Assembly: GCF_900188145.1 (NCBI RefSeq)
Contig: NZ_FZOJ01000006.1
Coordinates: 1-64,000, forward strand
Reading direction: 5' to 3'
From: Anaerovirgula multivorans
GTDB taxonomy: Bacteria; Bacillota; Clostridia; Peptostreptococcales; Natronincolaceae
DNA length: 64,000 nucleotides
Part shown: piece after piece, positions 42,724-49,603 of the stretch
Layout: every line of letters starts with the position of its first letter
How positions within the stretch are numbered: position 1 is the stretch's first letter
Program-made: the position numbers and the translations under genes
Notes under the pieces: model-generated
The model's database searches: none
What the model saw: only the letters and a program-made list of their open reading frames with translations
What the model was told of the DNA's origin: nothing

Positions 42724-43261
42724 CGTATTTTTCTCGTATATTCTTCCATATTTGGCTTATTCTTGCCTTAGAGCACCCTGTTAACTGTGCTATCTCCACA
42801 AATGAATACCCTGCGCACCTAAGTTCAAAAACCTCCTTCTCCTTGGTTGTTAGACCTAGGCTATCGACAAGCATTGTAAGTTCTACCTCAAAGTAACCAA
42901 CTTCATCCGATGTTAAACTAAGTAACTGTTGTTCACTTACAGAACCTTGCTCAAAAGTAGGTACTATCGAAACAGCTTCTGTGACCATAACATTTTTCTT
43001 TGTATTTGACCTGTCAATCATGCTATTTATAACGTTGCTTACCACCCTATCCACAAATGTACCAAACTTGGATCTAGCTGGGTCATACATATCCATAAAT
43101 CTGTATACCTTTATCATGGCTTCTTGGGCTACATCGTCTGCCTCCATCCCGCCTGTAAATTTACCCCGCATCTTGAAATTGCATAATTCCTTAGTCTTTA
43201 ATAAAATTGCATCAATATCGTTTACAAGTACCATTTCATCTAAAGTTCTTTCCATTTTCAT
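42713..43261 (-). CDS. Second sigma-70 family factor (ECF-like)
   Basis: The 182-residue protein has sigma region 2 (DVAQEAMIKVYRFMDMYDPARSKFGTF, about 43-70) and region 4 (LTTKEKEVFELRCAGYSFVEIAQL, then GCSKARISQIWKNI) with a short linker, the two-domain layout of ECF or late-phage sigma factors. It shares a transcription unit with the primase and overlaps it by 26 bp. It could direct late (structural) transcription, or be the reader of the repeated phage promoters. ATG 43261 follows AAAGGGGGAAC. Confidence 0.8.
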   Translation of the reverse strand: MKMERTLDEMVLVNDIDAILLKTKELCNFKMRGKFTGGMEADDVAQEAMIKVYRFMDMYDPARSKFGTFVDRVVSNVINSMIDRSNTKKNVMVTEAVSIVPTFEQGSVSEQQLLSLTSDEVGYFEVELTMLVDSLGLTTKEKEVFELRCAGYSFVEIAQLTGCSKARISQIWKNIREKYEKA

Positions 43262-44246
43262 GTTCCCCCTTTAAATTTTTCATACTTAGTAAGTATTTAA
43301 CGTAAGATACTTTCTCTATATCTTTCATTCTGCCCGCCCTCAGTAGGTCATTTGCATCTTTAAAGTTTCCTTTGGGATACTTCACCACGTTTACTTTTAT
43401 AGGAGTATCCTTTAGTAGTTCATAGGACTTGTGTGTACAGTCCACCCCCCACTTATCATTATCATAGAACAGATTTACCTCATTAAAGCCTAAGCGTATA
43501 AGCAATCTTACCTGCTCTTTAAACAAGAATTTACCTAATACTGCTACTGCTGGTAGACCTGATTGGTAGCATGAGATTGTGTCGATAGGGGCTTCATTAA
43601 TGAAAACCTCCCTAAAACCTCTGTTCTTTAAGTAGTATAGTCCATAAAGTACATCTTTCTTCACAGCATTGTTAGGAATATGAAAATGTTTTGAATTAAT
43701 TGAACGAGTCACTATGAATCTACACCCTCCAGTTAGGTCTCTAACAGGGAATGTAATTGCACTATTAACACTGTCGTACCCCACCTCATATGTCAGTAAT
43801 GACCTATTTGTAAATCCTCGTCCTTCTATATATGCGTGGCGTTTCTTCATAAGTTTTAGAACTTCTTCATCGCTTACATACTGAATACTTTCTTTTGATA
43901 AAATGCTTTTAACATCTACGAGTCTATCTTTGAGAGACTTTTCTATAGTTGTCCTCTTAAGAAACCCAAGCATGTCTAAGCCACTGTCACCATATACATA
44001 CCTTGCTAGGTCATCTACAGTACCTGACTCACCACAGGTAAAGCAATTATACGAATACGGTTCTTTAGTCGAGACCCCAAAAGATGGCTTGCTCTCAGAG
44101 TGAAAAGGACAGCAACACATTATATCCTCACCCGAAGGCTTAGCTTTACCAAAGGCATTAGGGTTATTACTGTTAGAGTAGTCACTTTGAAACATTTGAA
44201 TGATTTGTTGTATATCAATACCTTCTATGTGAAGTATACCTCTCAT
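43236..44246 (-). CDS. dnaG: DnaG-type primase
   Basis: From ATG 44246 (behind AAAGGAGACGG) the 336-residue protein has a CHC2-type zinc finger (CCCPFHSESKPSF...YNCFTCGESG) near the N-terminus and a TOPRIM domain (VFINEAPIDTISC and NLFYDNDKWGVD) in the C-terminal half. There is no helicase domain, as that is a separate gene in the next unit. It makes RNA primers for the phage fork. The unit is headed by P6 and two vegetative promoters, one with a LexA box. Confidence 0.88.
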   Translation of the reverse strand: MRGILHIEGIDIQQIIQMFQSDYSNSNNPNAFGKAKPSGEDIMCCCPFHSESKPSFGVSTKEPYSYNCFTCGESGTVDDLARYVYGDSGLDMLGFLKRTTIEKSLKDRLVDVKSILSKESIQYVSDEEVLKLMKKRHAYIEGRGFTNRSLLTYEVGYDSVNSAITFPVRDLTGGCRFIVTRSINSKHFHIPNNAVKKDVLYGLYYLKNRGFREVFINEAPIDTISCYQSGLPAVAVLGKFLFKEQVRLLIRLGFNEVNLFYDNDKWGVDCTHKSYELLKDTPIKVNVVKYPKGNFKDANDLLRAGRMKDIEKVSYVKYLLSMKNLKGEHENGKNFR

Positions 44247-44261
44247 AATACCGTCTCCTTT

Positions 44262-44290
44262 ACTATAAAACACTCAAAAACGTTTGTCAA
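44262..44290 (-). promoter_or_regulatory. Vegetative promoter, proximal, of the primase/sigma unit
   Basis: On the minus strand TTGACA (44290-44285) and TATAGT (44267-44262) are 17 bp apart, directly ahead of the primase ribosome binding site. Confidence 0.65.
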
Positions 44291-44313
44291 CCATTACAGA
44301 AAACTTTTTCTTA

Positions 44314-44342
44314 ATTATACAGAACGTATGTTCTATTGTCAA
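44314..44342 (-). promoter_or_regulatory. Vegetative promoter with a LexA (SOS) box in its spacer
   Basis: On the minus strand TTGACA (44342-44337) and TATAAT (44319-44314) are 17 bp apart, a perfect sigma-A promoter. The spacer contains GAACATACGTTC (44333-44322), matching the Bacillus/Clostridium LexA box GAAC-N4-GTTC, including the purine/pyrimidine preferences inside. LexA bound there would block RNA polymerase, so the primase/sigma unit should be induced by DNA damage. Confidence 0.75.
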
Positions 44343-44361
44343 TAATTTTCTGTGTTACTTA

Positions 44362-44391
44362 TTTTTACCAGTTAAGTTGGCAAAAGTTAAG
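44362..44391 (-). promoter_or_regulatory. Phage promoter element, copy P6
   Basis: The minus strand reads TTAACTTTT, 12 bp, GGTAAAAATAAGT. TTAACT (44390-44385) and TAAAAA (44367-44362) are 17 bp apart. It lies between a terminator and the LexA-controlled promoter of the primase unit. Confidence 0.68.
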
Positions 44392-44392
44392 T

Positions 44393-44420
44393 AAAAAACC
44401 AGAAAAGTTTTTCTGGTTTA
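44393..44420 (-). terminator. Terminator after the helicase operon
   Basis: On the minus strand AACCAGAAAA (44418-44409) pairs with TTTTCTGGTT (44406-44397), followed by TTTTAC and then P6. Confidence 0.8.
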
Positions 44421-44672
44421 TGCTTTCGCCAACTTATCCTTCTTAGGACAGACAACAACTTCGCCTAATTGCTGCTGTTTTCCGTTTAATATTTTCCAGT
44501 AAGCACATTTTCTACTTTTAAACAGCTTACATTTTTTGCATATAGGCATTACAGTGCATACACACTTCATTGATACTTGTGTTTGAGATTTAGCAGGTAC
44601 AAGACCCTCGCTAGTCCTCACGCTCTTACGACAAGCTTCTTTATAATCACACTTAGCACAACCTTTATTCAT
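44418..44672 (-). CDS. Small Cys-rich protein
   Basis: From ATG 44672 (behind AGAGGTGGGGG) the 84-residue basic protein has a series of cysteines (CAKCDYKEAC, KCVCTVMPICKKCK, KCAYW, VCPKK) like a small Fe-S or zinc protein. I do not recognise it. It is the last gene of the helicase unit. Confidence 0.55.
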   Translation of the reverse strand: MNKGCAKCDYKEACRKSVRTSEGLVPAKSQTQVSMKCVCTVMPICKKCKLFKSRKCAYWKILNGKQQQLGEVVVCPKKDKLAKA

Positions 44673-44958
44673 CTTCCCCCACCTCTTTCGCAGATAAGCT
44701 AAAGGACACAACTTTATCCAAGTACAGAGACTGTAAGGTGCTATTACTATCTAAAAGAACCAGTGGCTCTCCATCTGTTTTTAGCCTATCAATACGCTTT
44801 GCAAAAGCTGCTGTTAACTCGTTAGCAGTTAACTCAATCTCTCTCACAACATTTCCGTCCTTGTCCTTCTGCTCCAGTCTAGGATTCTTCTCAGTCCATC
44901 TGATAACAGCCCTGTAGCTGTTCTCAAGTGTATAATCAAGTGTCATCTTAAATTCCAT
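44665..44958 (-). CDS. Small unknown protein
   Basis: The 97-residue protein is a small, probably beta-rich charged protein (NSYRAVIRWTEKNPRLEQKDK) with no recognised motif. ATG 44958 follows GAGAGGAATGG. It overlaps the Cys-rich protein gene by 8 bp. Confidence 0.5.
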   Translation of the reverse strand: MEFKMTLDYTLENSYRAVIRWTEKNPRLEQKDKDGNVVREIELTANELTAAFAKRIDRLKTDGEPLVLLDSNSTLQSLYLDKVVSFSLSAKEVGEDE

Positions 44959-44975
44959 TTACACCATTCCTCTCA

Positions 44976-46208
44976 TCACATATTTAGTGAAGCTTCATCT
45001 GTTTCCATATATATACCTTGATCTACGTTAGTAGACAAGTAAAAGTCCAAATTCTTCTCTCCCTCACGATTTTTCTTTAAAGACAGTTTAAACAAATCAC
45101 CAGACAAGTTTACAGTCACTACCCTTGTTGCTTTTTGTGCAGGGTTATCAGATTCTTGTATCTGGTGTATCTCAGGAGTACTATCCCCCGCCGCCCCTCT
45201 TCCTGCTTGAGCTAGCAGCATGGCAGGCGTTAGTGTATTCAAGTTAATCTCACGTATGGCATTAGAAGTATTCACAATTCGCTTCCTTGTATCACGCTCA
45301 CTGGTGCCATCAGAGATATCATATAGCTGATCAATGACAATGAAACCGGGTCTCTCTAATTCTATGATAGACCTAATGTCATTTGGGGTGAACTGCCTAC
45401 CTTTGTTATCTTCTTGCGTAAGAATAAGCAGACTATTATTTTTCTTTTCCAGCTCCTCAAGGTACTCCTTATACAACTCAATATCAGCTAACTTCCCCCT
45501 GTTTAATGCCTTGTTTGAAAAGTGCTGTCTCATTGTGTCTAGCCTATATGCTATAGACAGCTTAGGCATCTCTGTAGAAATATAGATAACTGGAGAATTG
45601 ATGGATGCTCTTACAAAAGACAGCCATACGTGGTACAGGAAGTAACACCCTATCAAGCTCTTACCATTTCCTAGTCTTCCTGATATCAACACTAAGTCAT
45701 CATTCTGCCACCCACCTGTCGCCTCATCTAGTCCTGGTATCCCTGTAGTTAGTCCTGTCAGCCCCTCTTTACCATGCTTCTCCATATAAGCATCGAACCT
45801 CGAACGAGCATCCTTAACCCAGTCATACCTAGTTGGTTTACTGATATGCTCCTTGAGTAAACCGTCAAGGTCTGCCCGCATACGCCACATAACGTCTATT
45901 GCATTCTGTTCTTGTAGCATTTCAGCGTTCTTAATTAAGACAGGCTTGTAGTCTACAAAAGCCTTGTTATTCTTCACTACACTTGCGAGATACTCTGGAC
46001 TCTCTAGCTCCTCGTAAACATCGAACTCCTCAAATTCCGATGCAACAGTACCACGATTTGGAAATACATTATTCTCCTTCCTAAACTGCTCCACCCACTC
46101 AAAGATGTGTCCTGTTGTAATGAAGTGGTCAGGGGTAATTTCAAGGCTATGCAAAAACTTAACATCTTTCCTCATTATATAGTGATTCAATAACTGAATT
46201 TCTTCCAA
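44976..46208 (-). CDS. dnaB: Replicative DnaB-like helicase
   Basis: The 410-residue protein has an N-terminal DnaB-like helical region and a RecA-type core: Walker A ISGRLGNGKSLIG near residue 180, Walker B GFIVIDQLYDIS near 289, and a LLAQAGRGAAG segment. It unwinds DNA at the fork and works with the separate DnaG primase. The start is a TTG behind GGGGGTGATTAG and abuts the preceding gene. Slightly short for DnaB but typical for phage versions. Confidence 0.85.
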   Translation of the reverse strand: MEEIQLLNHYIMRKDVKFLHSLEITPDHFITTGHIFEWVEQFRKENNVFPNRGTVASEFEEFDVYEELESPEYLASVVKNNKAFVDYKPVLIKNAEMLQEQNAIDVMWRMRADLDGLLKEHISKPTRYDWVKDARSRFDAYMEKHGKEGLTGLTTGIPGLDEATGGWQNDDLVLISGRLGNGKSLIGCYFLYHVWLSFVRASINSPVIYISTEMPKLSIAYRLDTMRQHFSNKALNRGKLADIELYKEYLEELEKKNNSLLILTQEDNKGRQFTPNDIRSIIELERPGFIVIDQLYDISDGTSERDTRKRIVNTSNAIREINLNTLTPAMLLAQAGRGAAGDSTPEIHQIQESDNPAQKATRVVTVNLSGDLFKLSLKKNREGEKNLDFYLSTNVDQGIYMETDEASLNM

Positions 46209-46604
46209 CTAATCACCCCCAAAAATATCACCAAACTCATTTTTCTTCTTCTCTGGCAAGTCACCGGTCTGATGGTAGCCGTCCAAGATCGCTTGAGAAT
46301 AGGATGAACAAAATACTCTCAAATGCTTAACTTCAAAAAAGTCCAGTTCAATAAAGTACTCCATATACTGTTTAACAATGTCTTTGTCTTTTACTTTCAA
46401 TAGGTTAGAAAGTTGTTTTAGATCCCCGCCCACAGGCATATACAGAGATTTAAGCTTAAACTGGTACAGATACTCAAAGTACCTTCTAAAATGGTGGAAG
46501 CCCCATTCATCTACTGGGTCAGTAAAGCTTACTTTTTTCTTAGGTTTCTTACCTTCACTTTCAACATCTACTTCTAAAGAAGCTTTAATTACTTTTGGTA
46601 GCAT
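46209..46604 (-). CDS. Unknown protein beside the helicase (possible loader/replication accessory)
   Basis: The 131-residue protein has a Lys-rich N-terminal third (EGKKPKKKVSF) and a helical core (GGDLKQLSNLLKVKDKDIV resembling a short winged-helix segment). No loader P-loop is present. Adjacency without a gap to the DnaB-like helicase suggests a loader or initiator role, but that is inference. ATG 46604 follows GAAAGGGTGGGG. Confidence 0.5.
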   Translation of the reverse strand: MLPKVIKASLEVDVESEGKKPKKKVSFTDPVDEWGFHHFRRYFEYLYQFKLKSLYMPVGGDLKQLSNLLKVKDKDIVKQYMEYFIELDFFEVKHLRVFCSSYSQAILDGYHQTGDLPEKKKNEFGDIFGGD

Positions 46605-46618
46605 CGCCCCACCCTTTC

Positions 46619-46939
46619 TTATTTAGTTGTTATTTTCTGATGCTGTAGAATACTCTCAATAGCCCAATCATACCCACAAAAGCCCTTTGTCTTTTTCCTT
46701 AGCTTAGTTGCTTCCTTACTGTCTATCTGCCTCACACTTATTGACATCCCCCACCCATCACCGAAGCTATAGCAGTAGCTTCCATTGGAAAGTATTTTGT
46801 CAAATAGTTCACGTGCGTTTTTACTTGTGCCATACCTTTGCTTGAAATTAAATACTTTAGCATAATAGTTATCCTCCCCCGTCCACTTCCCATTCCAGCT
46901 TCCCACGTGTGGCATACTCAGTTCAAATACCATTAACAT
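46619..46939 (-). CDS. Small unknown protein, first gene of the helicase unit
   Basis: The 106-residue, aromatic-rich protein (SMPHVGSWNGKWTGEDNYY, SYCYSFGDGWGMSI) looks like a small beta-rich domain with Trp/Tyr clusters. I do not recognise it. ATG 46939 follows AAAGGGAGTGG and it is directly downstream of P7. Confidence 0.55.
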   Translation of the reverse strand: MLMVFELSMPHVGSWNGKWTGEDNYYAKVFNFKQRYGTSKNARELFDKILSNGSYCYSFGDGWGMSISVRQIDSKEATKLRKKTKGFCGYDWAIESILQHQKITTK

Positions 46940-46972
46940 TTAACCACTCCCTTTCTTTAAGTGTTCTACTTA

Positions 46973-47002
46973 TACTTACCGGATGAAAATAAAAAAGTTA
47001 AA
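46973..47002 (-). promoter_or_regulatory. Phage promoter element, copy P7
   Basis: The minus strand reads TTAACTTTT, 12 bp, GGTAAGTATAAGT. TTAACT (47001-46996) and TAAGTA (46978-46973) are 17 bp apart. It heads the helicase unit and lies back to back with the plus-strand tyrosine recombinase promoter. Confidence 0.72.
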
Positions 47003-47017
47003 TAATTTAAATAAAAC

Positions 47018-47046
47018 TTTACAGCAAAAATATTATGTGATATTAT
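47018..47046 (+). promoter_or_regulatory. Vegetative promoter of the tyrosine recombinase
   Basis: TTTACA (47018-47023) and TATTAT (47041-47046) are 17 bp apart, 13 bp ahead of the AAGGAGG ribosome binding site. Confidence 0.6.
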
Positions 47047-47073
47047 ATTATGAGAGATAAGGAGGTCGATAAT

Positions 47074-47922
47074 GTGGAATTAATAGAAAAGTTCAAAACA
47101 TTCTTGGAGTTTGAAAAGAATAACTCTGACAACACTATTGATGGATACGGAAGGGATTTAAACCAGTTCTTTGAGTTTATAAAGATAGACCCTACTGAGG
47201 TTAGTGAACATCATGTAGTGAGTTTTCTTACAGATAGAAGAAAGGAAGGACTGTCCCCCACCACAACTAATCGAAAGCTATCCGCAATAAAAGCTTTCTA
47301 CAGATTCTTGGTTAGAAACAGAATTGTTACATTCAACCCAGCAGAAAATATCGAAGTGGCTAAAACTACTAAAAAGTTACCAGAAACACTTAAGGTAGAA
47401 GACATTAAAAATATGCTAGATAAAATAGACAATCTAAGAGATAGGGTAATGATAGAGTTACTCTTTGCAACAGGAATACGGAGAGAAGAACTAGCAGAGC
47501 TAAAAGTTAACAGTGTGGACTTTGTTGATAGTTCTATCAGAGTCATCGGAAAAGGAGATAAAGAGAGAGTAATACCTGTCCACCCACACGTTATGGAAAA
47601 CTTAAAGATTCTATTACAGCAAAAAAGAAGTGAATGGGTGTTCCCTTCGAGACATAAGAGAAAAGGGCATATATCTACGAGGCAGGTAAATGATATAATT
47701 AGTAAATGGGGCAAAGAAGCTAATATTAGTGGAGCCACCCCCCACAAGTTCAGACACACCTTTGGGGCAACCCTGTTTGAGAATGGGGCAGACATAAAAT
47801 CTATACAGGATATGCTAGGTCATGTATCTATAGATACTACTAATATATACACTAAAATAAACCATAAGAGAAATAAAGAAGAATATATGAAACACCACCC
47901 AATGTCAAAAGAAGAGGAATAA
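47074..47922 (+). CDS. XerC/D-type tyrosine recombinase
   Basis: The protein of about 282 residues has an N-terminal SAM-like core-binding domain and the catalytic residues Arg in FATGIRREELAEL, Lys in the beta-hairpin GKGDKERVIP, HxxR in TPHKFRHTFGA, GHVS, and Tyr in TTNIYTK. I choose GTG 47074 because AAGGAGG lies 8 bp before it; the ATG at 47050 would place that site inside the gene. It is alone on the plus strand at the boundary of early and tail genes, with its own promoter and terminator. Resolution of multimers, or switching of a tail locus, are possible roles. Confidence 0.88.
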   Translation: MELIEKFKTFLEFEKNNSDNTIDGYGRDLNQFFEFIKIDPTEVSEHHVVSFLTDRRKEGLSPTTTNRKLSAIKAFYRFLVRNRIVTFNPAENIEVAKTTKKLPETLKVEDIKNMLDKIDNLRDRVMIELLFATGIRREELAELKVNSVDFVDSSIRVIGKGDKERVIPVHPHVMENLKILLQQKRSEWVFPSRHKRKGHISTRQVNDIISKWGKEANISGATPHKFRHTFGATLFENGADIKSIQDMLGHVSIDTTNIYTKINHKRNKEEYMKHHPMSKEEE

Positions 47923-47936
47923 CATCCTCTTCTTTC
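47911..47936. terminator. Terminator between recombinase and tail operon
   Basis: GAAGAGGA (47911-47918) pairs with TCCTCTTC (47925-47932), then TTTCT on the plus strand; the minus strand gives TTCTTTTGAC, so it can serve both convergent units. Confidence 0.7.
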
Positions 47937-47946
47937 TACATATCTC

Positions 47947-49575
47947 CTAAATTATGAATGCATAATCTCCTCCTAAGTCTATTGAAGCCTCAAGATATAC
48001 CTCAGCACCTAACTCCTCCGCCCAAAACTGCCTTAGAATAATTTCTACATCTAGGTCATCAAAAGAATCAGTTGCAATAAGCTCAGCCTCAGCTTCTATT
48101 TTAGAAGAACCTTCTTTTGACTCGAAACCTACCTCGGTATCTAGGTCACTATCCCCGTAAGCTTTGATTGATACCTCAGCATCTATTTCAGATGAACTTT
48201 CCTTTGCTTCAAAGGTTACTTCAGCATCTAGGTCAGCAAAGTTGTAGACTCTTAGATACAACTCTGTGTCTAGCTCAGCCTCCCCGGGAGTAGCAATTAA
48301 CTCAACTTCAACGTCTAGGTCACTGTCACTGTAAACACACAGAGTAACCTCTGCATCCAGCTCTGCCGCAAGTTCCTTTAACTCAAAAACTACCTCAGAG
48401 TCTAGATCACTTAACGCTACTGCACCTATCGTTACCTCAGCATCTAAGTCTGACACAAGCTCTTTTGCTGCAAGATTGACTTCAACGTCTAGGTCACTGT
48501 CACTGTAAACACGAAGAACAACCTCAGCATCCATCTCTGATATACCGCTTAACTGGCTTATTGTGACCTCTGCGTCTATATCATTATAGTCAGGAAGTAG
48601 TATATCTACCTCTACGTCTAGTTCTGCTCCCCCCGCCGTTGCTATAAACTCTACCTCTGTATCTAGTTCTGCAACATCGGTTACAGCTACAAGCACATCT
48701 GCATCAACGTCACTTGAATCTTCTTTTGCACTAAATTCTACTTCGGCATCCATGTCAGATACATTAAAGTCACTTAGTATATCTACCTCAGCGTCTAGGT
48801 TACTACTGTCCGTAGCTCTAAGAGTAACCTCTGTGTCTAAGTGGTATATACCTACGTTGTCAGAAAACTTAAAGTACGAAACTTCTAAAACAGGTGGTGT
48901 GCTTGATTCCCTTGACCCAAAATATGCAGGAGTGGATTCTTCGTAGTTAATAGGTCTTATAACAAAAGACCTATTCTCCTTTGTGTTATACCATTCCTTA
49001 ACATACTCTGTTAAGTCTATCTCTATCTTTCCCCCACCCAAATGGGTCATGCGACTAGTTATATTACTGCCTTCATTAGGCATATAGTTCCACTTAACAG
49101 TAAGTTCTTCCCAGTTATCAGAAGTCTCATATAAGCCTAGGTCAAAAACAGATTCTATGTCACTCACTATCGTAAGGATTAGCTTGGCATTCTCTACCTC
49201 TATATCTTCTGGTAAATTTTCAAGAGAAAAGCCTAAATAAGACTTAAACTTTCCCTCACCTGCTTGCCCCGCCACCAAACTAGATGCTGAACCATAGTTA
49301 ATATGTGGAGCAAATTCTCTAACAAGAGAATCTTTTATAGGTGATAGCTGATCAGTAATGTATGGAGGTGGGACTACACCCACTTTACCGTACATAGCGT
49401 TATCAGGTCTTATAAAAACTGCTGAGTCTAGCTCGCTAACTTCGTTTACTACAATGGTTACCTGTGAGTCTAGCTCATATTGAGCTGTCTTTTGCTGTAT
49501 ATCAACCTCTACAGGTAACCTATCTAGCTCTTCATTATAGTTTACTACTATCTTACCGTATAACTTACCTTCCAT
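47947..49575 (-). CDS. Tail/adhesin protein: DNRLRE domain inside a tandem 14-15-residue repeat
   Basis: The 542-residue acidic protein has three repeat units at the N-terminus (LPVEVDIQ, LDSQVTIVVNEVSE, LDSAVFIR), then a DNRLRE-type beta domain (about residues 65-240, ending FVIRP...AYFGSRESSTPPVLEV), then about 20 further units of 14-15 residues to the end. The unit is x-L-D-A/V/T-E-V followed by alternating hydrophobic residues. This suggests an elongated beta-solenoid or rod. It is the last gene of the tail operon, a probable adhesin or fibre. ATG 49575 follows GAGTGGATGTG. Confidence 0.7.
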   Translation of the reverse strand: MEGKLYGKIVVNYNEELDRLPVEVDIQQKTAQYELDSQVTIVVNEVSELDSAVFIRPDNAMYGKVGVVPPPYITDQLSPIKDSLVREFAPHINYGSASSLVAGQAGEGKFKSYLGFSLENLPEDIEVENAKLILTIVSDIESVFDLGLYETSDNWEELTVKWNYMPNEGSNITSRMTHLGGGKIEIDLTEYVKEWYNTKENRSFVIRPINYEESTPAYFGSRESSTPPVLEVSYFKFSDNVGIYHLDTEVTLRATDSSNLDAEVDILSDFNVSDMDAEVEFSAKEDSSDVDADVLVAVTDVAELDTEVEFIATAGGAELDVEVDILLPDYNDIDAEVTISQLSGISEMDAEVVLRVYSDSDLDVEVNLAAKELVSDLDAEVTIGAVALSDLDSEVVFELKELAAELDAEVTLCVYSDSDLDVEVELIATPGEAELDTELYLRVYNFADLDAEVTFEAKESSSEIDAEVSIKAYGDSDLDTEVGFESKEGSSKIEAEAELIATDSFDDLDVEIILRQFWAEELGAEVYLEASIDLGGDYAFII

Positions 49576-49603
49576 TTAATCACATCCACTCATTGTATTG
49601 AGC

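Noticed and set aside
47947-49575. Possible CRISPR array or DNA-level tandem repeat
   Set aside because: The repetition is at protein level (14-15-residue units) with divergent DNA; there are no constant repeats with unique spacers.
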